Shown here in pieces: positions 35,392 through 44,068 of a DNA stretch of 64,000 nucleotides. The notes below the pieces were generated by a model that worked only from the letters and a program-made list of their open reading frames with translations, made no database searches and was not told where the DNA came from. The stretch's first letter is position 1; each line of letters opens with the position of its first letter. The stretch is from Burkholderia territorii (GTDB taxonomy: Bacteria > Pseudomonadota > Gammaproteobacteria > Burkholderiales > Burkholderiaceae): positions 1 to 64,000 of the forward strand of contig NZ_CADFEJ010000007.1 of the NCBI RefSeq assembly GCF_902833055.1, written 5' to 3'. Position numbers and translations under genes: made by a program.

Positions 35392-36656
35392 TGTTCTATG
35401 CCCTTCCAAATGCCGCGAGTATCGATGAGTACCTTTCCACCGATCCGGTCAGGTTTCATGCTTTTGAATTCAGCGTGATCAACCAACAACACGAATATGT
35501 CGGCTCGCGAAACTGCCTCGTCCAGCGTCGCCAGATCCATTCCCGACGTCGCCAAGTGTCCCGGCATTTCTTCGAGGTTCGGCTCGACGATCATGATCTT
35601 GCCGGGATGGCTTTTGGCAAGAATTCCCGCGATCTGGAGCGCCGGACTTTCGCGCAAATCGTCGATATTTGCCTTGTAAGTAATGCCCAGGCACGCGATA
35701 CGGATATCGCCACGCGTGGTGCCGGACCTCACCATCCGGACAATGGCGTCGTTCACCTTGCCAATGACCCATTGCGGCTTGGCGTCGTTGACGCGACGAG
35801 CCGCCTGGATCAACGTCGACTCATCCGGCGCGCTGTCCACGATGAACCAGGGATCGACAGCGATGCAGTGCCCGCCCACTCCGCAACTGGGTTGCAAGAT
35901 ATTCACGCGAGGATGCCGGTTTGCCAGCTTTATGAGCTCCCAGACATCGATGCCCTGCTTGTCGCAGATCATCGAGAGCTCGTTGGCAAAGGCAATGTTG
36001 ACGTCACGAAAACTGTTCTCGGTCAGCTTGCACATTTCCGCGGTGCGAACGTCCGTGACAATGCAGTCGCCCTGCACAAATGACTTGTAGAGTGCGACGG
36101 CCGCATCGGAACATCCACGCGTCATGCCGCCGATCACACGATCGTTTACGACCAGCTCATGCACGATGCGGCCGGGGAGAACCCGTTCGGGACAGTAAGC
36201 GATGCGAATGTCGGAGTCGTCACCCACTTGCTGCGGAAAGCTGAGGTCCGGGCGCATCTCTGCCAGCCAGTTGGCCAACATTTCCGTCGTGCCGACGGGT
36301 GACGTCGATTCAAGAATGACGAGGTTGCCCTTGGAGAGCACGGGAGCGATTGACTTCGCCGCCGACTCGATGCAGTTCAGGTCGGGCCGGTGATCCGACG
36401 TCAATGGCGTCGGTACGGCAATGACGAATGCATCCGCCGGCTCGGCCTGCGTAGCCGCTCTCAGATAGCCGGCGCCCACTGCTGCCTGAACCAGGATGTC
36501 CAGTTCAGGCTCGACAATGTGGATATCGCCACGGTTGATCGTGTCGACGACGTACGGCGATACATCGATGCCAATGACCCGCAGTTTGCGTGAAGCGAAT
36601 AGCGTTGCGGTCGGCAAGCCGATGTAACCGAGGCCGATGATTGAAATGGTGTTCAA
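35388..36656 (-). CDS. wecC: UDP-N-acetyl-D-mannosamine dehydrogenase
   Basis: The 422-residue NAD-dependent enzyme oxidises UDP-ManNAc at C6 to UDP-ManNAcA. Visible are the Rossmann motif IGLGYIGLPTA, ESTSPVGTTE, AYCPERVLPG, and the catalytic Cys264 in GVGGHCIAVDPWFI, which is the form typical of N-acetyl-hexosamine rather than glucose dehydrogenases. The start overlaps the wecB stop by four bases, so the two enzymes form the usual epimerase-dehydrogenase pair. The product would make the capsule acidic. Confidence 0.94.
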   Translation of the reverse strand: MNTISIIGLGYIGLPTATLFASRKLRVIGIDVSPYVVDTINRGDIHIVEPELDILVQAAVGAGYLRAATQAEPADAFVIAVPTPLTSDHRPDLNCIESAAKSIAPVLSKGNLVILESTSPVGTTEMLANWLAEMRPDLSFPQQVGDDSDIRIAYCPERVLPGRIVHELVVNDRVIGGMTRGCSDAAVALYKSFVQGDCIVTDVRTAEMCKLTENSFRDVNIAFANELSMICDKQGIDVWELIKLANRHPRVNILQPSCGVGGHCIAVDPWFIVDSAPDESTLIQAARRVNDAKPQWVIGKVNDAIVRMVRSGTTRGDIRIACLGITYKANIDDLRESPALQIAGILAKSHPGKIMIVEPNLEEMPGHLATSGMDLATLDEAVSRADIFVLLVDHAEFKSMKPDRIGGKVLIDTRGIWKGIEQ

Positions 36657-37771
36657 CGTGTACTCACTAGAATATCGCGAATGCGTTGCGCGGCCTTGCC
36701 GTCGCCGTACGGATTCGCCGCTCGCGCCATCGCGGCATAGCTCGCCGGATCGTCGAGTAATCTGGTTGCTTCCGCAACTATCTTGGCCGAATCGGTTCCC
36801 ACGACCTTTGCCGTACCGGCCGCAACGGCTTCAGGGCGTTCCGTCGTTTCGCGCGTTACAAGTACCGGCTTGCCCAAGGCCGGCGCTTCTTCCTGAATGC
36901 CGCCGGAATCCGTAATGACCAGTGCTGCCCGGTTCATCAAGTAGACGAATGGCAAGTAGTCCTGCGGTTCAACCAGGAACACGCCAGGAGCATCTGCAAG
37001 AAGACGATGTACCGGCTGCTTGACCTTGGGATTGAGGTGAACCGGGAAAATGATTTCAACGTCGCGCCGCTGCGCGATTTCGAGCAGCGCGAGACAGACG
37101 GCCTCGTGGCCATTGCCCAGATTTTCCCGGCGATGGCCGGTCACGAGAATCAAGCGCTTTTCCGGATTGAGAAACGCGAATCGGGTATCCAGCGCTTTGC
37201 GCTGAACAGCATCCTCACGGATGCCGGCCACAGTTTCCAATAGGGCATCGACAACCGTATTGCCCGTTATGTGGATGCGATCTCCCGAAACACCCTCTCG
37301 CAAAAGATTGTCACGCGCACACGATGTCGGAGCGAAGTGATACTTCGCCAGTACGGTCGTAAGACGGCGATTCGCCTCTTCAGGCCACGGCGCCGAGAGA
37401 TTCCCGGTGCGCAGACCAGCCTCCACGTGACCTACACAGATTTGCCGATAATGTGCCGACAGCGCTGCGGCAAGCGTTGTCGACGTGTCGCCCTGTACCA
37501 GCACGAGGTCCGGACGAGCATCGCTCAACACGGAATCAAGACCTGCCAATGCCTTGCTCGTCATCCCCAGAAGCGATTGATCGGGTGCCATGACGTCCAG
37601 ATCGTAGTCGGGTCGAACGCGAAAGAATCCGAGCATCGAGTCGAGCATCTGCCGATGCTGCGCAGTCACGCAGACCTTCGTTTCGATATCGGGATCCTTC
37701 TTCAGCACGTTGACCAACGGCGCCATCTTTATGGCTTCCGGTCGCGTTCCGAGCACGATCAGGGTTCTCAT
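36653..37771 (-). CDS. wecB: UDP-N-acetylglucosamine 2-epimerase (non-hydrolysing)
   Basis: The 372-residue GT-B-like epimerase converts UDP-GlcNAc to UDP-ManNAc. Family motifs are GTRPEAIKMAPL at the N-terminus, VQGDTSTTLAAA, HVEAGLRTG, VTGHRRENLG and ITDSGGIQEEAP. The ATG at 37771 has GGGGA six bases upstream and gives the standard N-terminus; a TTG at 37789 would start inside the kpsE stop region. A 14-base gap separates it from kpsE, and wecC follows with a four-base overlap. Confidence 0.96.
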   Translation of the reverse strand: MRTLIVLGTRPEAIKMAPLVNVLKKDPDIETKVCVTAQHRQMLDSMLGFFRVRPDYDLDVMAPDQSLLGMTSKALAGLDSVLSDARPDLVLVQGDTSTTLAAALSAHYRQICVGHVEAGLRTGNLSAPWPEEANRRLTTVLAKYHFAPTSCARDNLLREGVSGDRIHITGNTVVDALLETVAGIREDAVQRKALDTRFAFLNPEKRLILVTGHRRENLGNGHEAVCLALLEIAQRRDVEIIFPVHLNPKVKQPVHRLLADAPGVFLVEPQDYLPFVYLMNRAALVITDSGGIQEEAPALGKPVLVTRETTERPEAVAAGTAKVVGTDSAKIVAEATRLLDDPASYAAMARAANPYGDGKAAQRIRDILVSTR

Positions 37772-37785
37772 TGCTGTCCCCGATC

Positions 37786-38958
37786 TCAATCCACATGATC
37801 CATGATGATGCTCTCCAGCAGCTTCACCACTCCGGCCAGTGCAGCAGCAACCAGCAACGTGACAAAGGCGTTGTAGAGCCGCCCCGGTTCCGTCGGATAG
37901 CCTGGCTTGGTCGGCGTCTGAATGATCGAAACCATTTTCAAGGTCCGCGCAGCATCCATCCGCCCCTTCTCCAATGCGGACAGTGCCGTCTTATACAGAT
38001 CCTGGGCGAATCCGACTTGCATTTGAAGGCGCTGGAACTCCTCGACGGTGTAGTTGAGCGTTTTCCTCGACGGAGAAGCCAGTTCGGCGCGCTTCTGGGC
38101 GATCTGCTGCTCCAGCGCATTGAGCGTATTCCTGAGCATCACGACCGTAGGCTGATTCGGACTCAGGGATGCCGGCAGCGCCGACAGCTGAGTCTGAACA
38201 TCGGCCTTTTGCGCCTCGAGCTTGTCGATGATCGCGTTCAGACTCTCCACCGTTGCCTGCGGAGCGACCAAACCCTTGCGATTCTGAAAGTCGATTACGG
38301 TATGCGTGGCATCGAGAAGGCGGTCGTGCGCTGCGGTCACTTGCCTCGACAGGAAGTCGACCTGCGATTGCGCCAGTTGATGACCGATCTGATTCATGTG
38401 AGCCTCGCCCTCCCGAACCATCAGCTTGACAATCGCCTGCGACATGTCGGGATCGTATGCCTGCGCTCGAATATGCAATACGCCGCTATAGTCATCGTAC
38501 TGAACATCGACGCGCGACAACCAATACTGATAGAACCATTCGGTCGGCGCATTTTTGAACCACATCCGTGAAATGGGATCCCGGCGCCAGTTGCTGAAAT
38601 GCGAGCGCAAATCCAGAGATGCATCGAGCTTCTTGAGCATATCGAGCGACAAGAGATACTCACGCAGCAGCAACTGGTCCGCACGATTCGGGCCACCGGC
38701 ACCCGGCACGATCGCGGATACATCTACGCCCGGATTGCTGATCTGATCGGTCGTTTGAATGATGACGTTGGCCTCGGACACGTAACGATCAGACGCAATC
38801 AACAGCCAGTACGGAATCGACAGCACTGCGTAAGCAAAAATCAGCTTGATAATCAGCCTAAAGATCCTGACAGAGCACACGACATCCCTGGCCTTTCTAA
38901 AAATGGCCACTAGCCGAGCAACGACGCCCTCTTCCCCGATAGATAGCTGCTTTTTCAT
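37786..38958 (-). CDS. kpsE: Capsule export inner-membrane co-polymerase-type protein (KpsE/CtrB/BexC family)
   Basis: The 390-residue protein has a cytoplasmic basic N-terminus, a membrane helix at about 35-55, a long periplasmic part with coiled-coil helices (residues about 185-330) and a C-terminal membrane helix (FVTLLVAAALAGVVKLLES) after the proline-rich segment TPTKPGYPTEPGR. This is the PCP-3 architecture that bridges the ABC transporter to the outer-membrane channel. Its ATG overlaps the kpsT stop, as expected in ABC-dependent capsule operons. Confidence 0.92.
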   Translation of the reverse strand: MKKQLSIGEEGVVARLVAIFRKARDVVCSVRIFRLIIKLIFAYAVLSIPYWLLIASDRYVSEANVIIQTTDQISNPGVDVSAIVPGAGGPNRADQLLLREYLLSLDMLKKLDASLDLRSHFSNWRRDPISRMWFKNAPTEWFYQYWLSRVDVQYDDYSGVLHIRAQAYDPDMSQAIVKLMVREGEAHMNQIGHQLAQSQVDFLSRQVTAAHDRLLDATHTVIDFQNRKGLVAPQATVESLNAIIDKLEAQKADVQTQLSALPASLSPNQPTVVMLRNTLNALEQQIAQKRAELASPSRKTLNYTVEEFQRLQMQVGFAQDLYKTALSALEKGRMDAARTLKMVSIIQTPTKPGYPTEPGRLYNAFVTLLVAAALAGVVKLLESIIMDHVD

Positions 38959-39617
38959 GCAAAAATACTTTCCTTGTACGCCCGCAGTGCCTCGTCGAGA
39001 TCATCGAACCAGGACGCGCGACCTTCGTTTATCCAAATTCCAGACTGGCAGAACTGCCGAAGCGTGCTTTCGTCATGGGAAACCATGATCACACTCGCCT
39101 GACTTGTTTTTCCCTTGAATGCGTCAGCGGCCTTTTTCCTGAATTTCGCATCACCCGCAGCCGTAACCTCATCGGATATATACACGTCGAAATCGAATGC
39201 AAGCGACAATGCAAATTGCAAACGCGATCTCATCCCTGACGAATAGGTTTGAACCGGTCTGTCGAAAGCCTCGCCCAGCTCGGCGAAGTCCTGAATAAAG
39301 TCGAGCCGATCTCGAAGTTCGTCCTGCCGGCCGTGAATCCGGCACACAAACTTTGCGTTCTGCCGCCCGGTCAGCGTACCCTCGAGCCCGCCCGCTCCCA
39401 TTGGCCACGACACACGGCACAACCGCTCGACGCGCCCCTTGGTGGGATGGTCGACGCCACCGATGATGCGCAACAACGTTGACTTACCTGCCCCGTTTAC
39501 CCCAATCAATGCAACGCTTTGTTTTGGCGGGATTGTCATGTCAATCCCGCGCAGCACCCATTTCCCGACGCCGTGCTCGGTCATGTACCGCTTATGAACG
39601 CCCTCGATACAGATCAT
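38955..39617 (-). CDS. kpsT: Capsular polysaccharide ABC transporter ATP-binding protein
   Basis: The 220-residue ATPase has Walker A GVNGAGKST (residues 39-47), signature YSSGMRSR (125-132) and Walker B FDVYISDE (143-150). The VTAAGD segment and the Q-less short C-terminus are typical of KpsT/CtrD/BexA. There is no extra C-terminal carbohydrate-binding domain as in O-antigen Wzt, so the polymer need not carry a special non-reducing cap for export. ATGA overlaps tie it to kpsM and kpsE. Confidence 0.95.
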   Translation of the reverse strand: MICIEGVHKRYMTEHGVGKWVLRGIDMTIPPKQSVALIGVNGAGKSTLLRIIGGVDHPTKGRVERLCRVSWPMGAGGLEGTLTGRQNAKFVCRIHGRQDELRDRLDFIQDFAELGEAFDRPVQTYSSGMRSRLQFALSLAFDFDVYISDEVTAAGDAKFRKKAADAFKGKTSQASVIMVSHDESTLRQFCQSGIWINEGRASWFDDLDEALRAYKESIFA

Positions 39618-40429
39618 CGCGTCACCAATTTATTAGAAAAACGCCGGTAAAGCGCCAGACCCAGCAACATGGTGCCGAGGGCCCACCCATAGAGATAGGT
39701 GAGACTGATTCCAGGTGCCGTGTGATACGACGGCAAAAAGCCGGTTCGCACCAGTTCCAGGCCATGCACGACCGGGTTGATGAGCAGAATGTCCCGATAC
39801 GGATTAGGTATCGAAATGATCGGGAACAAAGCCCCGGAGATGTAATAAAGCGGCAAATAAAACAACTTGAAAATGTGATCCACTTCGGGAACGAAATTCA
39901 TCGCCACCGACGTTACCAATCCGAGTCCCAAGCCAAATAACCACAATCCCGTAAGGCTTACGATAGCCAATAGCGGATCCGCCGGAAGCAAAACCGGATT
40001 GAGTAGATCAGGGGTTATCACTCGTCCTGCAGCCAGCGCCGAAGCAATTATGATGATCGATATCGGGACCATCAAAAACAGCTCCAGCACCGCTCTTACG
40101 ATCGCCGCGTCAAACGGTTTTACCTGCCGGTAAACAAAGAACGCGTAGTTGCAATCAATTCCGTGCAACACCTGGATCCACGTGCGCCTCCAGAGCAGGA
40201 AGCCAATGAATCCCGCGATGATCCACATCGTTATCGCAATTCCGCCGACTTCATGAATCCGGAAGGTCGTATATCCAAAAGCGTGTATCGCGATATAAAT
40301 CACGGGCTCCATCAACAACCACAACCACGCCGCGCGCGCCTCGAACAACCGATCGAGTGCCTCGCGCAGGAACATGGCTCTCCAAACGGAGACCGTGACT
40401 TCGAACGGAGTACGCACCTTTCCCACCAT
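39614..40429 (-). CDS. kpsM: Capsular polysaccharide ABC transporter permease
   Basis: The 271-residue ABC-2 permease has six hydrophobic segments; typical stretches are RLFEARAAWLWLLMEPVIYI, IAGFIGFLLWRRT and PYRDILLINPVVHGLELVRTGF, the last a conserved signature of the KpsM group. It forms the inner-membrane pore through which the lipid-linked capsule polymer is exported. The start at ATG 40429 has GGAG nine bases upstream inside the OPX gene's end; GTG at 40432 is possible. Its stop overlaps the kpsT start. Confidence 0.94.
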   Translation of the reverse strand: MVGKVRTPFEVTVSVWRAMFLREALDRLFEARAAWLWLLMEPVIYIAIHAFGYTTFRIHEVGGIAITMWIIAGFIGFLLWRRTWIQVLHGIDCNYAFFVYRQVKPFDAAIVRAVLELFLMVPISIIIIASALAAGRVITPDLLNPVLLPADPLLAIVSLTGLWLFGLGLGLVTSVAMNFVPEVDHIFKLFYLPLYYISGALFPIISIPNPYRDILLINPVVHGLELVRTGFLPSYHTAPGISLTYLYGWALGTMLLGLALYRRFSNKLVTR

Positions 40430-40435
40430 CACGCC

Positions 40436-41602
40436 TTACTCCAGTTCCCGGTTGATGGTCGCCGCCGGGCTGGCCACCATCACGACGAGCGTGAGGAACT
40501 TCTTGAACTCCACCTCGGGCGAGTTCGAGACGTAAATCACGTCATGATTCTGAATCGGGAAGTTCTGCGTCACGAAGAACGCAGCGGGATCCCGCAGGTT
40601 GATCTCGTAGACCACCGGCACCGTGCCATTGATGGCGTTGACCGTCTTGTCCTGTGCGTCGACCAGCTTCGCGTCTTCGAACCGGAACACGAACACGCCG
40701 CGCGCATCGGCACGGTTGTCGTTGAGCCCCCCCGAACGCGCGAGCGCCTGGGCCAGCGAAATGCCTTGCGCCTCGAACGGAATCTCGTCGTTCTTGCCCG
40801 TTGCGCCCAACACCGAAAAACTCTGCGACTGGAAGAGCGCAGTCACGACATCGCCCGGTTTGAGCACGACGTTCTGACGCGGATCGCGAATCACCGAATC
40901 GAGCGGCATCGTCGCGGTGACACTGCCTCGCGACAGCTGCACGGCCATACGGTTGACCGACTGCTTCACGCCGCCGGCGAATGCCAGCGCATCGAGCAGA
41001 CGCTCGCCCTTCGGCGTCAACGGCATCAGTGCGCTCGTGTTGACCTCGCCAACGACCGTGATATTCGACGCATTGTTCTTGGTGACGCTCACGAGCACTT
41101 GCGGCAAATTCGCCTTGCCCTTGAGATGGCTGACGATGCTCGCCTCGATCTGCTCGGTCGTGCGCCCCTTGACGGCGATCCGCCCCGCGAACGGGATGGT
41201 GATCGTGCCGTCCGCGGCCACCATCTGGTTGGGCAACGTGACGCTGTTGGTCGTGGTCGTCGTCATCGGTTGCGCCGGCGCCAGCGTGCTGAACAGCATC
41301 GCCGGCGGTGCCTCCCAGATCGTCACTTCGATGACGTCGCCCGGGCCGATCAAGTAGTTGTTCGTAACCGCACTGGGAAAGATGGTCGCGAACTGACCCA
41401 GTTTCTTGCTGTCCGCAAGCTTCCTCGCCAACGTGTCGTTGACGTCCACCAGTTGAATGCCTTCGATCCGCCCACCGGTCTCAGGTGCTTGCTGCACTTT
41501 CTGGCGCGACGCGCCGGAAGCAGGTATCCAATCCGGATAGGTCCCACACCCCGAAAGCGCCAAAGCGGCAAGAACGGAAATTGCCAATAAACTCTTTTTC
41601 AT
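40436..41602 (-). CDS. Outer-membrane polysaccharide export lipoprotein (OPX; CtrA/BexD/WcbC type)
   Basis: The 388-residue precursor starts MKKSLLAISVLAALALSGC, a lipoprotein signal with the modified Cys at residue 19. A polysaccharide export domain follows (NNYLIGPGDVIEVTIWE, DGTITIPFAGRIAVKGRT), then SLBB-type repeats (LTPKGERLLDALAFAGGV, ISLAQALARSGGLNDNRAD). It forms the outer-membrane channel of the capsule. It is the first gene of the export set. ATG at 41602 was chosen over an in-frame TTG at 41617, which would add five residues before the signal; neither has a strong ribosome site. Confidence 0.93.
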   Translation of the reverse strand: MKKSLLAISVLAALALSGCGTYPDWIPASGASRQKVQQAPETGGRIEGIQLVDVNDTLARKLADSKKLGQFATIFPSAVTNNYLIGPGDVIEVTIWEAPPAMLFSTLAPAQPMTTTTTNSVTLPNQMVAADGTITIPFAGRIAVKGRTTEQIEASIVSHLKGKANLPQVLVSVTKNNASNITVVGEVNTSALMPLTPKGERLLDALAFAGGVKQSVNRMAVQLSRGSVTATMPLDSVIRDPRQNVVLKPGDVVTALFQSQSFSVLGATGKNDEIPFEAQGISLAQALARSGGLNDNRADARGVFVFRFEDAKLVDAQDKTVNAINGTVPVVYEINLRDPAAFFVTQNFPIQNHDVIYVSNSPEVEFKKFLTLVVMVASPAATINRELE

Positions 41603-42111
41603 GGATCTTGCGGCCAAGACTTTTTACTATTGATTTGCCAGCGTTATTTCCCGGGCGCTCAATCAACGCATCCCCCGAACCCCCGGTCGCCCTTTCATCA
41701 GTCGATTGGCTCGATCAGGCCATCGACCTCTCAAAAATTCTTCACTTAAATTTGCATTCTTTCGGCCATTAGCGACCGAAAAAGCAACAAATCTCCCCTC
41801 TGTGACAGCAGAAGAAATGGTGACTGCATGTCAATTTCCGCCACGGATACAGGCTCGATGGCGAACGAACTTCCAGAGAACGACGGGGAATAACCAAAAC
41901 AACGGCGCGCCTGAAAAGCGCGTGCGGCCTTACCAGCCAACAGTCTGCGCCCATTGTCGGGTGGTCGATCCTTCTCGAGCAATCGCACGGTCCGCTCGAG
42001 TTCTCGCAACTTGCAGCGCAGGGTTTCCCAAACGCCGGCATTATCGCATGGAAGTAGGACGCATCCGAATTTAGTCCGAAAGCGACAGGATCAGTCCGCA
42101 CCCGAGAACCT

Positions 42112-42129
42112 GCGGTAATAGGCGGTAAT
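42112..42129. repeat. GCGGTAAT direct repeat, 10-bp period
   Basis: GCGGTAAT occurs at 42112-42119 and again at 42122-42129, so the copies lie on the same helix face. This spacing is common for operator half sites. It is about 510 bases upstream of the OPX gene and 190 bases upstream of mscS; the regulator is unknown. Confidence 0.5.
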
Positions 42130-42254
42130 TAATTCGGATTGCATGATGGATTTAACAATGCTTACGCACCGAAAAACAGCGTGCGTCGCGCTGATTGAAA
42201 CGTTTTCGATGCCGTCGCCCAAGCAGGCGCGGTGGTTGTCTCGGTCTCAAGGGT

Positions 42255-42266
42255 CGGTTATAACCG
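42255..42266. promoter_or_regulatory. Palindrome upstream of mscS
   Basis: CGGTTATAACCG is a perfect 12-base palindrome 52 bases before the mscS ATG. TATAAC inside it could serve as a -10 element, and the symmetry could be an operator. No factor can be named. Confidence 0.45.
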
Positions 42267-42317
42267 TGCGACGAATATCGGCCGCAGGCCATCCTTTAAA
42301 CCCGCCTTGGAGCCCTC

Positions 42318-43130
42318 ATGCTGAATCTGGAATCCGCCCAACAATTCCTGATGACCCGCGGCCTCGACTTCGGCCTCAACCTCCTCGCCGCGATCGTCTT
42401 GTGGTTCGTCGGCCGCTGGGCGATCCGCATCGCCACGCGCCTGCTCGGCAAGGTCGTGCGCCGTAGCGGCAAGGTCGATCCGACGCTTACCGACTACCTG
42501 ACCTCGGTCGTCAGCGTGCTGCTGACGATCCTGCTGATCCTCGCGATCCTGCAGATCTTCGGCGTGCAGACGACGTCGTTCGCCGCGCTGCTCGCCGGCC
42601 TCGGCCTCGCGATCGGCACCGCCTGGGGCGGGCTGCTTGCCCACTTCGCCGCCGGCGTGTTCATGCAGGTGCTGCGTCCGTTCAAGATCGGCGACGTGAT
42701 CAGCGCGGGCGGCGTCACGGGCACGGTGAAGGAGCTCGGCCTGTTCGGCACGACGATCGTCACCGCCGACAACGTCGTGACGATCGTCGGCAACAACAAG
42801 ATCTTCTCGGACAACATCGCGAACTACAGCGCGACGCCGCATCGCCGCGTCGACCTGACCGCCAAGATCGCGAACGGCGTCGACGCGGCCGATGCGATCA
42901 ATCGCCTGAAGACGCAGATCCAGTTGATCCCGAACGTGCTGAAAGTGCCGGCGCCGGATGTCGGCGTGCTGCAGTTCACGCCGGAAGGTCCGCTCCTGTT
43001 CGTGCGTCCGTCGACGCAGCCGGAGAATTACTGGCAGGTGTACTGCGATACCAACCGCGTGATTCTCGAGACGTTCCGCGACGCGCAATACCCGACGCCC
43101 GAAACGCCGATCTTCCATCGCACGAACTGA
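42318..43130 (+). CDS. mscS: Small-conductance mechanosensitive channel
   Basis: The 270-residue protein has three membrane helices, an MscS beta domain and an alpha/beta C-terminal domain, as in E. coli MscS. The pore helix TM3 is the Gly/Ala-rich LLAGLGLAIGTAWGGLLAHF, followed by the beta-domain signature FKIGDVISAGGVTGTVKELGLF. It opens under membrane tension to release solutes during osmotic downshock. It stands alone, with a GGAG site upstream and a strong terminator 30 bases after its stop. Confidence 0.94.
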   Translation: MLNLESAQQFLMTRGLDFGLNLLAAIVLWFVGRWAIRIATRLLGKVVRRSGKVDPTLTDYLTSVVSVLLTILLILAILQIFGVQTTSFAALLAGLGLAIGTAWGGLLAHFAAGVFMQVLRPFKIGDVISAGGVTGTVKELGLFGTTIVTADNVVTIVGNNKIFSDNIANYSATPHRRVDLTAKIANGVDAADAINRLKTQIQLIPNVLKVPAPDVGVLQFTPEGPLLFVRPSTQPENYWQVYCDTNRVILETFRDAQYPTPETPIFHRTN

Positions 43131-43155
43131 CGAAACGGTGCGGCCCGCACGGACG

Positions 43156-43186
43156 AAAAAAAAGCGTGGCAACCGCCACGCTTTTT
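43156..43186. terminator. Bidirectional intrinsic terminator between mscS and dedA
   Basis: GCGTGGC (43164-43170) and GCCACGC (43175-43181) form a seven-pair stem with an AACC loop, flanked by eight A on the left and five T on the right. It can terminate mscS on the plus strand and the convergent dedA gene on the minus strand. Confidence 0.93.
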
Positions 43187-43213
43187 CACTGCGCCGAAGC
43201 GAAATCGTCCGGC

Positions 43214-43897
43214 TCAGCGCCCGCCCGCGTTCGGCGTGCTGTCCGATCGCCGCCCACGCACCAGCTTCCACAGCGCGCCGAGCGCAACCGGCACGATCGC
43301 CGCACCGATCCCTGCCAGCACGATCACGTTCAGATACTGGCGGATGAACGGAATATTGCCGAAGAAGTAGCCGAGCAGCACCAGCAGCAGCACCCAGACC
43401 AGCGCGCCGATCACGTTGAACAGCTGGAAGCGCGCGACGCTCATCGACGACGCGCCGGCAACGAACGGCGCGAACGTGCGCACCACCGGGATGAAGCGCG
43501 CGAGCACGATCGTCTTGCCGCCGTGCTTGTCGTAGAAGGTATGCGTCTTCTGCAGCGCCGCGCGATCGAGGAAGCGTTCGAGCACCGGAATATGCGTATT
43601 GAAGACCTTCGGCCCGATCCAGCGGCCGATCATGTAGTTCACGGTATTGCCGGCGGTCGCCGCAACGAGCAGCAGCACGATCAGCGCGGCGACGTTCATG
43701 TCGCCCGTCGCCGCGAACGCGCCGCCGATGAACAGCAGCGAATCGCCCGGCAGGAACGGCAGCACGACGAGGCCCGTCTCGCAGAACACGATCAGGAACA
43801 GCACCAGATACACCCACGCACCGTACTGCCGGATGAAGTCGCCGAGGAACGCGTCGATATGCAGGACCAGGTTGACGAAATGAAGCAGCGTATCCAA
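43214..43897 (-). CDS. dedA: DedA-family inner-membrane protein
   Basis: The 227-residue protein has the DedA/VTT signature: FCETGLVVLPFLPGDSLLFIGGAFA, the inward-facing GxxxxYxxGRxxG element as GNTVNYMIGRWIG, and RFIPVVRTFAPFVAGASSM, with further membrane helices to the C-terminus. DedA proteins act in membrane homeostasis and lipid-carrier recycling; in Burkholderia such proteins affect resistance to cationic peptides, which is family knowledge. It converges with mscS and shares its terminator; 171 bases of divergent promoter region separate it from mutL. Confidence 0.92.
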   Translation of the reverse strand: MDTLLHFVNLVLHIDAFLGDFIRQYGAWVYLVLFLIVFCETGLVVLPFLPGDSLLFIGGAFAATGDMNVAALIVLLLVAATAGNTVNYMIGRWIGPKVFNTHIPVLERFLDRAALQKTHTFYDKHGGKTIVLARFIPVVRTFAPFVAGASSMSVARFQLFNVIGALVWVLLLVLLGYFFGNIPFIRQYLNVIVLAGIGAAIVPVALGALWKLVRGRRSDSTPNAGGR

Positions 43898-44068
43898 ATG
43901 CGATTCCTCGAAGGCGAAAGGGCCCGAACGGCCAAAATGCGGATATGCCCGCCGGACAAGGCGGCGCGCGGAACGGAGCCATCATACCGAAACTACCTTA
44001 AGGCTCCGTGAAAAAACGTAACCGGCACCGCCCCCGGCACGCCCGCGCCGCCTCGCTATAATTCGGCC

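Larger units (their letters stand above)
41603..42317. other. Divergent regulatory region between capsule export genes and mscS
   Basis: About 715 bases, AT-richer than the flanks and without a supportable gene. It must carry the promoter of the capsule cluster on the minus strand and that of mscS on the plus strand. Its size and composition suggest complex control. It contains a GCGGTAAT direct repeat at 42112-42129 and the palindrome CGGTTATAACCG at 42255. No clear sigma-70 pair could be fixed for the capsule side. A minus-strand frame near 41930-42010 reads like a short helical peptide but has no start signal or family match. Confidence 0.6.

Noticed and set aside
41746-42009. Short minus-strand frame beginning MRELERTVRLLEKDR, which resembles a transposase or coiled-coil start
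   Set aside because: No ribosome site, no continuation into a known family, and no terminal repeats or target duplications nearby.
42121-42129. GGCGGTAAT as an ops/JUMPstart element for capsule transcription
   Set aside because: It differs from GGCGGTAG, lies on the strand facing mscS rather than the capsule genes, and RfaH control is not established for this group.
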